Source: Hyphomicrobiales bacterium
GTDB taxonomy: Bacteria; Pseudomonadota; Alphaproteobacteria; Rhizobiales; Rhizobiaceae
Length of the DNA stretch: 64,000 bases
Direction of reading: 5' to 3'
Assembly: GCA_900472295.1 (NCBI GenBank)
Contig: UCIA01000030.1
Coordinates: 263,940 to 327,939 of the forward strand
Positions 54,630 through 62,838 of this stretch are shown in pieces (the first letter of the stretch is position 1; the number at the start of each line of letters is the position of its first letter). The notes under the pieces are model-generated. The model had not been told where the DNA came from and did not search any database. It saw only the letters and a list, made by a program, of their open reading frames with translations. The position numbers and the translations under genes are program-made.

Positions 54630-54670
54630 TAATTCAAGTCACTTGACAAGAAATCAAGTATCTTGAATTA
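54630..54670. promoter_or_regulatory. Long inverted repeat operator upstream of the importer operon
   Basis: TAATTCAAGTCACTTGA (54630-54646) and TCAAGTATCTTGAATTA (54654-54670) are inverted copies with 15 of 17 matching positions around a 7-base centre. Each arm contains two CTTGA/TCAAG half-sites, so four half-sites in all. It is AT-rich relative to its surroundings and lies 70 bases before the start of the binding-protein gene. Probable operator for the adjacent XRE-cupin regulator. Confidence 0.75.
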
Positions 54671-54739
54671 TGGCTGTGCGCTCAGGCGCCATGTGAGCCC
54701 GATCAAGGGCCTTTTTCCGCAAAACCAAGGGGAACCGGA

Positions 54740-55681
54740 ATGCGTCTTACCAAGATCCTTTCAGGCTGCGCCGCAGCCATTGCCATGACCCTCGCCCTCG
54801 GCTCCGCTTCCGCCATGGCCGAGACCTATGCGCTCGTCACCATCAACCAGCAGGCCCTGTTCTTCAACCAGATCAATGACGGCGCGACGGCTGCCGCAAA
54901 GGCCGCCGGCGTCGACCTCGTCATCTACAACGCCAACAATGTACCGAGCGCGCAGAATGACGCGATCGAGAACTACATCACCCAGAAGGTCGACGGCATC
55001 ATTCTCGTCGCCATCGATGTCAACGGTGTGAAACCGGCGATCACCGCGGCCAAGGCCGCCGGCATCCCGGTGATTGCCATCGACGCGCAGATTCCCGACG
55101 GCGACAACGTCGCCTTCGTCGGCGTCGACAACACCAAGGCCGGTGAAGATATCGGCAAGTTCTACGCCGAATACGTCAAGACCAAGCTGAGCGGCACCGC
55201 CAAGATCGGCGTCGTCGGTGCGCTCAATTCGTTCATCCAGAACCAGCGTCTCGACGGCTTCAAGAAAGCCGTCACCGACAGCGGCCAGAAGGTCACCTTC
55301 CTCGACACGGTCGACGGCCAGAACGTCCAGGACGTCGCCCTGTCCGCCTCGGAAAACCTGATGACCGCCAATCCAGACATGACGACGCTTTACGCGACCG
55401 GCGAGCCGGCTTTGCTCGGCGCGGTTTCCGCCGTGAGCAGTCAGGCCCGTACGGGCGACGTCAAGGTGTTCGGCTGGGACCTGACCAAATCGGCGGTGCA
55501 GGGTCTCGAAGAGGGCTGGGTGATCGCTGTCGTCCAGCAGGATCCGGCCGGTGAAGGCAAGGCTGCCATCGAAGCCTTGGTCAAGCTCAAGAAGGGCGAG
55601 AAGATCGAGCCGATCATCAATGTTCCGATCACCATCGTGACCAAGGAAAATGTCGGCCAGTTCAAGGACATGTTCAAGTAG
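54740..55681 (+). CDS. Ribose/sugar-type ABC transporter periplasmic binding protein
   Basis: 313 residues with a signal peptide cleaved after SASAMA (about residue 28). The mature protein is a type I periplasmic binding protein (RbsB/Peripla_BP_4): ALVTINQQALFFNQIND, GIILVAIDVNGVKPAI, AIDAQIPDGDNVAFVG and GWDLTKSAVQGLEEGWVIA. Such proteins bind pentoses, hexoses, inositol or autoinducers. It is first of an eight-gene rightward run, followed by a strong hairpin that may keep its expression above that of the rest. Confidence 0.92.
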   Translation: MRLTKILSGCAAAIAMTLALGSASAMAETYALVTINQQALFFNQINDGATAAAKAAGVDLVIYNANNVPSAQNDAIENYITQKVDGIILVAIDVNGVKPAITAAKAAGIPVIAIDAQIPDGDNVAFVGVDNTKAGEDIGKFYAEYVKTKLSGTAKIGVVGALNSFIQNQRLDGFKKAVTDSGQKVTFLDTVDGQNVQDVALSASENLMTANPDMTTLYATGEPALLGAVSAVSSQARTGDVKVFGWDLTKSAVQGLEEGWVIAVVQQDPAGEGKAAIEALVKLKKGEKIEPIINVPITIVTKENVGQFKDMFK

Positions 55682-55695
55682 TATCCTCCCCAGAC

Positions 55696-55740
55696 CGCCG
55701 GGCTGCGCATCGACCTGAGGGTTGCCTGCGCAGCCCGGCG
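55696..55740 (+). terminator. Strong intercistronic hairpin after the binding-protein gene
   Basis: A perfect 14-bp stem, CGCCGGGCTGCGCA (55696-55709) with its complement (55727-55740), and a 17-base loop lie 15 bases after the stop. There is no T run, so partial termination or 3' mRNA protection is more likely than full termination. Confidence 0.65.
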
Positions 55741-55776
55741 ACCGATTGAACATGTTGTGCCCAGAGAACTGGAACC

Positions 55777-56577
55777 ATGATGAGCGATGGCGAGACCTAC
55801 CGCGTCAGGATGACCGGTATTTCCAAACGGTACGGCCCTATCCAGACGCTGGATGATGTCTCGCTGAACCTGAAGCCCGGCGAGGTGCTGGGCCTGGTCG
55901 GCGACAATGGCGCCGGCAAATCCACATTGAGCAAGGTCCTGTCCGGTGCGGTCATTCCTGATGCCGGCACCATCGAGATCGATGGCAAGGCGGTGTCCTT
56001 TTCCTCGCCGGCCGATGCCCGCGCCGCACGGGTGGAGATGGTCTACCAGGACCTTTCGCTCTGCGACACGGTGGATGTGGCGGGCAATCTCTTCCTCGGC
56101 CGCGAGCCGCGTCGCCGCATTCTCGGCGTGCCCTTTCTCGACAACAAACGCATGCATGGCGAGACGCGCCAGATGCTCGACCGGCTCGGCATCGTCATTG
56201 CCGATACAAAGCTCAAGGTCGAAAATCTCTCGGGCGGGCAGCGCCAGTCGATTGCTATCGGCCGCGCTGCTTCCTTCGATCCCTCGGTGCTGATCATGGA
56301 CGAGCCGACGGCCGCGCTTGCGGTGGCGGAGGTCGAGGCGGTTCTGGAGCTGATCCGCGCCGTTAGCGCCCGCGGCGTCAGCGTCATCCTGATCACCCAT
56401 CGCCTGCAGGATCTGTTCCTGGTCTGCGACCGCATCCAGGTCATGTACGAAGGGCGCAATGTCGCGGAGCGCAAGATCGGCGACACCAGCATCGAGGAGG
56501 TCGTCAACCTGATCGTCGGCCGGAAGTTCACCGCGCGTTCAGCCCGCGCCAGCCGTGATGAGGGGGCCCAGCCATGA
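55777..56577 (+). CDS. ABC transporter ATP-binding protein, single-domain sugar type
   Basis: 266 residues: Walker A GDNGAGKST, signature LSGGQRQSIAIGRA, Walker B VLIMDEPTAAL, and DLSLCDTVDVAGNLFLGREP typical of CUT2 sugar ATPases. Unlike RbsA it has one ATPase domain, so it should work as a homodimer, as in FrcA-type importers. Four-base overlap with the following permease gene suggests coupling. Confidence 0.92.
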   Translation: MMSDGETYRVRMTGISKRYGPIQTLDDVSLNLKPGEVLGLVGDNGAGKSTLSKVLSGAVIPDAGTIEIDGKAVSFSSPADARAARVEMVYQDLSLCDTVDVAGNLFLGREPRRRILGVPFLDNKRMHGETRQMLDRLGIVIADTKLKVENLSGGQRQSIAIGRAASFDPSVLIMDEPTAALAVAEVEAVLELIRAVSARGVSVILITHRLQDLFLVCDRIQVMYEGRNVAERKIGDTSIEEVVNLIVGRKFTARSARASRDEGAQP

Positions 56578-57587
56578 ACGTTACCTCCGCCGGCGTTGGC
56601 GCCTCGCCGCCCAAACGCGCCCACAACAGCACGTGGAAGGATGTAGCGATCGCCAATGGCAGTGTCGTCTCCATTGCGCTGTTCTTCATCGTTGTCTGCA
56701 TGGTCTTCTCGCTGATCACCGGGTCCTTCCTGACGACGCCCAATCTGCTCAACATCGCGCGCCAGTCGGCGCCGCTGCTGATCGTTGCGGCCGCCATGAC
56801 CTTCGTCATCACCACCGGCGGCATCGATCTGTCGGTTGGTTCCGTGCTGGCGCTGACGGCGACGTTATCGGCGGTTTTCCTGCAGGCCGGCCTGCCATGG
56901 CCGCTGGTCGTCATCGCCATGCTGGCGCTTGGTGCTGCGATCGGCGCCTTGCAAGGCTTCTTCATTGCCTATGAGCGGATACCGGCCTTCATCGTCACGC
57001 TTGCCGGGCTTTCCGTCATCCGCGGCGTGGCACTGCTGATCACCGGCGGCTATTCGATCCCGGTCGAGCCGACCAGCTTCTTCGTCAACATCGGCAGGGC
57101 CTGGTTTCTTGGTGTGCCGGTGCCGGCGCTGCTCGCCCTTATTGTGCTGATCATTGCCTATCTCGCTTTCAACCAGACGCCGTTCGGCCGCTATGTCACC
57201 GGCATCGGCGCCAATGCCGAGGCCGTGCGCCGCGCCGGTGTCGATACGCGCTTCATGACGCTCTTCGTCTACATCCTGTCGGGCATGGCTGCCGCGGTGG
57301 CCGGCATCATTCTGGCCGCCCGTCTCGGTTCAGGCTCGTCGAATGCCGGCCAGGGCTTCGAGCTCGATGTCATCGCCGCCGTGGTGCTTGGCGGCACCAG
57401 CCTGTTCGGCGGGCGCGGCACGATCATCGGCACCGTGCTCGGCGCGTTGACCGTCGCGGTCATCGGCAACGGCCTGATCCTCGCGCATATGTCGCCCTTC
57501 CTGACGCCGATCGTTACCGGCACAATCATCCTCGTTGCCATCTGGCTGAATTTCCGCCTGTTCAAGGGCGCAACGCGGAGCCGCTGA
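56574..57587 (+). CDS. ABC transporter permease, ribose/fructose (CUT2) type
   Basis: 337 residues, eight or more hydrophobic helices, with the BPD_transp_2 signature FVITTGGIDLSVGSVLALTA and GIGANAEAVRRAGVDTR. Start overlaps the ATPase gene by 4 bases, and the phosphotriesterase-type gene begins one base after its stop, so it sits in the middle of a compact operon. It forms the membrane channel with the neighbouring ATPase. Confidence 0.92.
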   Translation: MNVTSAGVGASPPKRAHNSTWKDVAIANGSVVSIALFFIVVCMVFSLITGSFLTTPNLLNIARQSAPLLIVAAAMTFVITTGGIDLSVGSVLALTATLSAVFLQAGLPWPLVVIAMLALGAAIGALQGFFIAYERIPAFIVTLAGLSVIRGVALLITGGYSIPVEPTSFFVNIGRAWFLGVPVPALLALIVLIIAYLAFNQTPFGRYVTGIGANAEAVRRAGVDTRFMTLFVYILSGMAAAVAGIILAARLGSGSSNAGQGFELDVIAAVVLGGTSLFGGRGTIIGTVLGALTVAVIGNGLILAHMSPFLTPIVTGTIILVAIWLNFRLFKGATRSR

Positions 57588-57588
57588 C

Positions 57589-58674
57589 ATGGATCATCTG
57601 TTCGACGACAAGCCAAGGGAACGGGCGCCGATCGGCGTTGCCTCCGGCACCGTCATGACCGTCACCGGCCCGGTCGCGGTTGCCGATATGGGCGTGACGC
57701 TGATGCATGAGCACATCCTTCTCGATGGCGCGACATCGTGGAAATGCCCCTGCCATCCCGACGAGAAGAAAATCGCCGAGCAGCCGGTCAGCATGGAGAT
57801 CATCGGCGAGTTGCGGATGAACCCCTACATGAACCGCGACAACGTCTCGCTCGACGACAGCGACCTGGCGCTTTCGGAACTGGCGAAGTACCGGGCGCTT
57901 GGCGGCCATACCGTGGTCGATGCGACCAATATCGGCATTGGCCGCGATCCGGTGAAGCTCGCGCGTATCGCGCGCACTTCCGGACTGCGCATCGTCATGG
58001 GCACAGGCTTCTACCTGCAGCACACCCACCCCGACTGGCTGAAGGCGATGGACGTCGACGACGTCACCGAATTCCTGGTCAACGATGTCGGTGGCGGGTC
58101 GACGCAGCCCGAAATTATGGCCGGCATCATCGGCGAGGTCGGCGTCAGCAAGGATTTCACCGACGAGGAGCGCAAGTCGCTGCGGGCTTCGGCCCGCGCT
58201 GCGAAAATCACCGGCGTGCCGCTCACCATCCATCTGCCCGGCTGGGAACGGCTGGCGCATGATGTGCTTGACGTTGTGGAAGCGGAAGGCGCCGATCTCC
58301 GGCACACGGTGCTGTGCCATATGAACCCGAGCCACAACGATCTCGACTACCAGAAAAGCCTCGCCGCACGCGGCGCCTTCCTGGAGTACGACATGATCGG
58401 CATGGATTTCTATTATGCCGACCAGGACGCGCAATCGCCTTCCGACGAGCAGAACGCGCAGGCGATCCGTTCGCTGATCGACATGGGTCTGGTCGACCGG
58501 ATTTTGCTCTCGCAGGACGTGTTTCTGAAGATCATGCTGACGCGCTTTGGTGGCTTCGGCTACGGCTTCATCCTCAAGCATTTCGTGCCGAGACTGAAAC
58601 GCCTTGGCGTCGAGCAGTCGGCAATCGATCGCATGCTCATCGACAATCCAAAGACCGTTTTCGGCGAACATTGA
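57589..58674 (+). CDS. Phosphotriesterase-family metal-dependent hydrolase
   Basis: 361 residues of the amidohydrolase superfamily, PTE branch. The HxH metal pair is at residues 40-42 (TLMHEHILLDG); the bridging position appears as a glutamate in IIGEVGVS, as in E. coli Php, instead of carboxylated lysine; further ligands are in IHLPGW and CHMNPSHND; the catalytic Asp is in RILLSQDV. Members hydrolyse lactones, phosphotriesters or N-acyl/N-glycosyl compounds. Its place between a sugar importer and a kinase suggests opening of the imported molecule. Confidence 0.85.
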   Translation: MDHLFDDKPRERAPIGVASGTVMTVTGPVAVADMGVTLMHEHILLDGATSWKCPCHPDEKKIAEQPVSMEIIGELRMNPYMNRDNVSLDDSDLALSELAKYRALGGHTVVDATNIGIGRDPVKLARIARTSGLRIVMGTGFYLQHTHPDWLKAMDVDDVTEFLVNDVGGGSTQPEIMAGIIGEVGVSKDFTDEERKSLRASARAAKITGVPLTIHLPGWERLAHDVLDVVEAEGADLRHTVLCHMNPSHNDLDYQKSLAARGAFLEYDMIGMDFYYADQDAQSPSDEQNAQAIRSLIDMGLVDRILLSQDVFLKIMLTRFGGFGYGFILKHFVPRLKRLGVEQSAIDRMLIDNPKTVFGEH

Positions 58675-58708
58675 TGAGCCGCGCGTCTAAGCAAAACAGG
58701 GAGTAAAA

Positions 58709-59479
58709 ATGTCCAGGAAGAAGGTTCTTCTCGCAGGCGAATCCTGGGTCTCGACCGCGACCCACATCAAGGGCTTCGACCAGTTTCCGACCGTGACCTA
58801 TCACACCGGCGCCGATGAACTTCTGGCGGCGCTGAAGGACAGCCCGTTCGACGTCACCTTCATGCCGGCGCATGAGGCGCAGCGGAATTTTCCGCAGACC
58901 ATGGAAGCGCTTTCGGCCTATGACGCGGTCGTGCTGTCGGATCTTGGCGCCAACACGCTGCTGCTTCACCCCGACACCTGGATCCATTCCAAACCGACGC
59001 CGAACCGGCTGCGCCTGTTGCGCGACTATGTCGGCAAGGGCGGTGGCCTGCTGATGTTCGGCGGCTATTACAGCTTCCAGGGCATCAATGGCGGCGCGCG
59101 CTATCACAAGACCCCGGTCGAGGACGTCCTGCCGGTCACGTGCCTGCCAGTGGACGACCGCGTCGAGGTTCCAGAGGGCTATGCGCCGGTCGTGGTCGGC
59201 CCGCAGAGCCATCCCATCCTCAAGGGCCTCGGCAAGGACTGGCCGGTCCTGCTCGGCTTCAACGAAGTTGTCGTCAAGGACGGAGCGGAAGTTCTCGCCA
59301 CCGTGTCTTCCGACTATCGTTCGCTGCCGCTGCTGGTAACCGGCAAATATGGCCAGGGCCGCACCGTCGCCTGGACCTCGGATGTCGGCCCGCACTGGCT
59401 GCCGCCGGGCTTCATCGCCTGGAACGGCTACAAGACGCTGTTCGAACAGATGCTGGGCTGGGCAACGGCCAAGGACTAG
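58709..59479 (+). CDS. GATase1-like (ThuA-related) protein of unknown function
   Basis: 256 residues. The pattern VLLAGESWVSTATHIKGFDQ, YDAVVLSDLGANTLLLHPD, GGLLMFGGYYSFQGINGGAR and GRTVAWTSDVGPHWLPPGF matches the GATase1_like/DUF1355 group, a flavodoxin-like glutamine-amidotransferase fold that usually lacks the catalytic Cys. No cysteine nucleophile is visible at the elbow here. Role in the operon is unknown; perhaps an isomerase or oxidoreductase-associated protein like ThuA. It begins 34 bases after the PTE gene with GGGAG upstream. Confidence 0.75.
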   Translation: MSRKKVLLAGESWVSTATHIKGFDQFPTVTYHTGADELLAALKDSPFDVTFMPAHEAQRNFPQTMEALSAYDAVVLSDLGANTLLLHPDTWIHSKPTPNRLRLLRDYVGKGGGLLMFGGYYSFQGINGGARYHKTPVEDVLPVTCLPVDDRVEVPEGYAPVVVGPQSHPILKGLGKDWPVLLGFNEVVVKDGAEVLATVSSDYRSLPLLVTGKYGQGRTVAWTSDVGPHWLPPGFIAWNGYKTLFEQMLGWATAKD

Positions 59480-59481
59480 CC

Positions 59482-60393
59482 ATGCGCGTCCATGTCGTCG
59501 GCAATGTCTGCGTCGATACAACGTTTCGGCTGGAGCGGTTTCCGCAGCCAGGCGAAACGCTGAACGCATCGGACCATGCCGACGGACTTGGCGGCAAGGG
59601 TGCAAACCAGGCGGTGGCCGCGGCACGTACCGGAGCCGATGTCCGGTTCCGTGCGGCGATAGGCAATGATGCCGCCGGAACATGGATCCGGCAGCAACTG
59701 AGCCGCGATCTCGATGCCGGTCATCTGACGACGCTGCCGCTGCCCAGCGATCGTTCGACGATCATGGTCGATGCGCGGGGCGAGAACCTGATCGTCACCG
59801 GCGCCGCTTGCGCCGCCGCCTTCGATCCGCTGGCCGACTTTGGTTTCGCATCGTCGATCGAACGCGGCGACATCATGGTGATGCAAGGCAATCTTCGTCC
59901 CGATGCAACGACGGCCTGCCTGAGGGCGGCGCGCGGCGCAGGCGCCATGACGATCTTCAATCCAAGCCCGCTGGCCGCCGGCCACGTACCGGATCTGAGT
60001 GCCGTCAGCCTCGCAATCGTCAACGCGGGCGAGGCGACTCAACTGACCGGGGCCGGCGATGCCGATACGGCGGCCCGCGACTTGATCCGTCAGGGCGCCG
60101 GCGCTGCCATCGTGACGCTTGGCGCTCATGGCTGCCTGGTCGCTGGTGGCAAAGGACGGATCGACCGGATCGCGGCGCCCAGGGTCGCCGTGGTAGACAC
60201 CAGCGGCGCCGGTGATGTCTTTTGCGGTTGCCTCGCCGGCTGCCTCGCGGCCGGCATCGACCTCACTGCGGCAGCGCGGATCGCGGTCCACGCCGCGGCC
60301 ATCTCGGTTGGGCGCGCCGGCACGCTCGGTTCCTGCCCCGACAGGCGGGAGATGAAAATGCTCATGGAAACGACGGAAGCGAAAACCGCATGA
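59482..60393 (+). CDS. PfkB-family carbohydrate kinase (ribokinase-like)
   Basis: 303 residues. Both PfkB signatures are present: GGKGANQAVAAARTG near residue 37 and VDTSGAGDVFCGCLAG near the end with the catalytic Asp in GAGD. It begins like ribokinase (VVGNVCVDTTFRLERFPQPG). It should phosphorylate a sugar or nucleoside released from the imported compound. It starts 2 bases after the previous stop and overlaps the next gene by 4 bases. Confidence 0.9.
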   Translation: MRVHVVGNVCVDTTFRLERFPQPGETLNASDHADGLGGKGANQAVAAARTGADVRFRAAIGNDAAGTWIRQQLSRDLDAGHLTTLPLPSDRSTIMVDARGENLIVTGAACAAAFDPLADFGFASSIERGDIMVMQGNLRPDATTACLRAARGAGAMTIFNPSPLAAGHVPDLSAVSLAIVNAGEATQLTGAGDADTAARDLIRQGAGAAIVTLGAHGCLVAGGKGRIDRIAAPRVAVVDTSGAGDVFCGCLAGCLAAGIDLTAAARIAVHAAAISVGRAGTLGSCPDRREMKMLMETTEAKTA

Positions 60394-61247
60394 CAACCCC
60401 CCCTAATTCCACCGGCTCCAAGCCCATTGGCCAGGTCGCGGATGATGTGCTGCAGTCGATCTTCGGCAGGAGCAAGGTGGTGATCGGCGTCGTTCATCTC
60501 GCACCCTTGCCGGGTGCGCCGCGCTACGATGGCGAGGCGGTCGAGGCCATATATCAACGCGGCCTCGACGATGCTAAAGCCTATCTCTATGGCGGTTGCG
60601 ACGGCGTGATCGTCGAAAACCATGGCGACGTGCCGTTTGCCAAACCGGATGACATCGGGCCGGAGACTTCAGCCTATATGTCCGTGGTCTCCGACCGGAT
60701 CCGCCGCGAACTCGGCCGGCCGATCGGCATCAACGTGCTCGCCAATGCCGCCATTCCCGCGCTGTCGATCGCCAGTGCCTCCGGTGCAGCCTTCGTGCGC
60801 GTCAATCAATGGGCCAACGCGTATGTCGCCAATGAGGGGCTTATCGAAGGCGAAGCGGCGCGCGCCATGCGGTTTCGCGCCAAACTTCGCGCCAACGGCA
60901 TCCGCATCTTCGCCGATGCGCATGTCAAGCATGGCGCTCATGCGATCGTTGGCGACCGGCCGGTCGAGGAACAGGTCAAGGATCTGGTGTTCTTCGATGC
61001 CGATGCGGTGATTGCCACCGGCCAGCGCACCGGCCACGCCGCTGACCTCGGCTATATCAGGATGATCAAGGAAGCAGCCGGACTGCCGACGCTTGTCGGC
61101 AGCGGTGTGACGGCCGAGAACGCCAATGACATTCTCGACATTGTCGACGGCGTCATCGTCGCCAGCTCGCTGAAATATGAAGGCGTCTGGTGGAACCAGG
61201 TTGAGCCGCGACGGGTGAAAGCCTTCATCGGTGGCCTCAAGCGGTGA
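60390..61247 (+). CDS. BtpA/SgcQ family TIM-barrel protein
   Basis: 285 residues: VVIGVVHLAPLPGAPRY, GVIVENHGDVPF, FADAHVKHGAHAI and TLVGSGVTAENANDILD identify the BtpA/SgcQ family, a TIM-barrel group related to phosphoribosyl- and indole-glycerol-phosphate-binding enzymes. SgcQ belongs to an E. coli sugar phosphate cluster. In this operon it follows a PfkB kinase and may cleave or isomerise a phosphorylated glycosyl compound. Translation is coupled to the kinase (ATGA) and to the next gene (GTGA). Confidence 0.85.
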   Translation: MTTPPNSTGSKPIGQVADDVLQSIFGRSKVVIGVVHLAPLPGAPRYDGEAVEAIYQRGLDDAKAYLYGGCDGVIVENHGDVPFAKPDDIGPETSAYMSVVSDRIRRELGRPIGINVLANAAIPALSIASASGAAFVRVNQWANAYVANEGLIEGEAARAMRFRAKLRANGIRIFADAHVKHGAHAIVGDRPVEEQVKDLVFFDADAVIATGQRTGHAADLGYIRMIKEAAGLPTLVGSGVTAENANDILDIVDGVIVASSLKYEGVWWNQVEPRRVKAFIGGLKR

Positions 61248-62488
61248 CTTTGGTGCCGCAGATCGACGGCGAGCGGCTGCTCGGACGGCTCGATGCGTTC
61301 GCCCGGATCGGCGAGACGCCGGCCGGCGGCGTCAACCGCCAGGCGTTCAGCGTCGAGGATCGCAGCGCCCGGCGCCTGCTGGCGGAACTGGCGCTTGCGC
61401 GCGGCTTTTCGGTTTTTCAGGACGGCATGGCCAACCTCTTCATTCGCCGCGAAGGCTCGGATGCCACGCTGCCGCCGCTGCTGATCGGCAGTCACCTCGA
61501 TAGCCAGCCGACGGGGGGGCGCTTCGACGGGGCGCTCGGCACGCTTTCCGCCTTCGAGGCACTGGAGGCACTGGAGGATGCGCAGGCTGAAACCCACATG
61601 CCGATCGAGGTCGTCGCTTGGGTCAATGAAGAGGGCAGCCGCTTCGCGCCGGGCGTCATGGGCTCCATGGCATTCACCGGTGCCGATACCGAAGCATGGA
61701 AATCCCTTGTCGGCAGCGACGGCGCATGCCTGGCAGGGGAGCTCGAGGCGACGATTGCCGCCTTGCCGGAGGCGGCGCCTCGGCCGGTCGGCATGCCGAT
61801 ATCGGGCTATATCGAGCTACATATCGAACAGGGGCCGTCCCTGGAAAAGGAGCAGCTGCCAATCGGTGTCGTGACCGCTGTCCAGGGCACGCGCTGGCTG
61901 GAAGTCTCCATTCAGGGCAGTGCGGGCCATGCCGGCACGACCGGCCTTGCCTACCGCAGGGACCCGATGGTCGCCGCGGCTGCGGCAATGCACGCTCTGC
62001 AGGCCACGATCATGCCGCTCGACACCAGCGCGCGGCTGACCGTGGGTCGGATAGCCGCCCAGCCGGGATCGATCAACGCCATACCGCAATCCGTGACCTT
62101 CACCGTCGATCTCAGGCATCCGCAGCCGGAGCGGCTCGATGCCATCGAGGCCGAGGTGCGCCGGGTCTGCGGCGCGGAGGCCAAGGCCCAGGATTGTACG
62201 GTAACGATCAGGCGGTCGTTCGACATGCCCGGCGCGGCATTCTCGCCCGCTATGATCAGCATCGTCGAGGCTGCCGTCGGTTCTCTGCATCTGCCGCACA
62301 AGCGGATGGTATCGGGCGCATTCCACGACGCGCTGTTCATCGCCCGCGTGGCGCCGGCGGCGATGATCTTCGTGCCATGCCGCGATGGGCTCAGCCACAA
62401 CGAAGCGGAATATGTCGAGCCTGCCGACGCGGTCACCGGCGCGCGGGTCCTGCTGCAGGCGGCCATCGCGGCAGCGTCGGCGCATTGA
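61244..62488 (+). CDS. Zn-dependent N-carbamoyl-amino-acid hydrolase/allantoate amidohydrolase family
   Basis: 414 residues, GTG start inside the BtpA gene's stop. Motifs: GSHLDSQPTGGRFDGALGTL, NEEGSRFAPGVMGS, HIEQGPSLE, HAGTTGLAYRRD and GLSHNEAEY. It is the same family as 23344-24570 but clearly a different paralogue. It cleaves ureido, carbamoyl or amide nitrogen, releasing ammonia. As the last enzyme of the sugar-importer operon it implies that the imported molecule carries a nitrogenous group. Confidence 0.88.
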   Translation: MTLVPQIDGERLLGRLDAFARIGETPAGGVNRQAFSVEDRSARRLLAELALARGFSVFQDGMANLFIRREGSDATLPPLLIGSHLDSQPTGGRFDGALGTLSAFEALEALEDAQAETHMPIEVVAWVNEEGSRFAPGVMGSMAFTGADTEAWKSLVGSDGACLAGELEATIAALPEAAPRPVGMPISGYIELHIEQGPSLEKEQLPIGVVTAVQGTRWLEVSIQGSAGHAGTTGLAYRRDPMVAAAAAMHALQATIMPLDTSARLTVGRIAAQPGSINAIPQSVTFTVDLRHPQPERLDAIEAEVRRVCGAEAKAQDCTVTIRRSFDMPGAAFSPAMISIVEAAVGSLHLPHKRMVSGAFHDALFIARVAPAAMIFVPCRDGLSHNEAEYVEPADAVTGARVLLQAAIAAASAH

Positions 62489-62538
62489 CACAATGGCCCC
62501 GGCGGGGGAGACTCTCGAAATAGTCGAGGAGAGAATCC

Positions 62539-62625
62539 GTGAAAAGAACCTACGAAAAGCCTGAACTGCGCAAGGCGGGAAAGCTCGCATCGCTGGTCGC
62601 TGCACCATCGTCGAAGGCACCCTGA
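62539..62625 (+). CDS. Putative RiPP precursor peptide with lasso-type leader motif (28 aa)
   Basis: A GTG at 62539 is preceded by GAGGAGA at 7 bases. The peptide is KRTYEKPELRKAGKLASL then VAAPSSKAP. The segment Y-x2-P-x-L-x3-G matches the leader motif read by lasso-peptide RRE proteins (usual consensus YxxPxLxxxGxxxxxT; here the final Thr is Val), and many Rhizobiales genes annotated as putative RiPP precursors share this form. The core would be only about ten residues and lacks the Gly1 plus ring Asp/Glu typical of a lasso core. No maturation protease, cyclase or RRE gene is in the window. A terminator follows 35 bases later. Confidence 0.55.
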   Translation: MKRTYEKPELRKAGKLASLVAAPSSKAP

Positions 62626-62659
62626 TCACCGCTAAGGCTCGAATTCAGTTATCCAATAG

Positions 62660-62693
62660 AAAGCCCGCCGGTCTTGAACGGCGGGCTTTTTTT
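62660..62693 (+). terminator. Rho-independent terminator after the small peptide ORF
   Basis: AAAGCCCGCCG pairs with CGGCGGGCTTT across the loop GTCTTGAA and is followed by a run of T. It ends the operon and the peptide ORF. Confidence 0.88.
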
Positions 62694-62734
62694 GGCCTGC
62701 AAGACTGTCGAACTCGCCCGCCAATGTCAGCCGG

Positions 62735-62838
62735 CTAAAGCGCGTCACGCTGAAACGGATTCATGCGACGCGCTTTAGTCTTTGGTTTGATGCATGTCGT
62801 TGTCCCAGAACCGCGGCCCACTTCTGGGCGACATGCAT
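62735..62838. repeat. Tandem pair of rhizobial intergenic palindromes
   Basis: First element: CTAAAGCGCGTC (62735-62746) with its complement GACGCGCTTTAG (62767-62778). Second: ATGCATGTCG (62790-62799) with CGACATGCAT (62829-62838), with CCCAGA/TCTGGG nested. I recognise these as an intergenic repeat common in Mesorhizobium and other rhizobia. The second arm touches the stop codon of the GntR gene. Confidence 0.75.
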
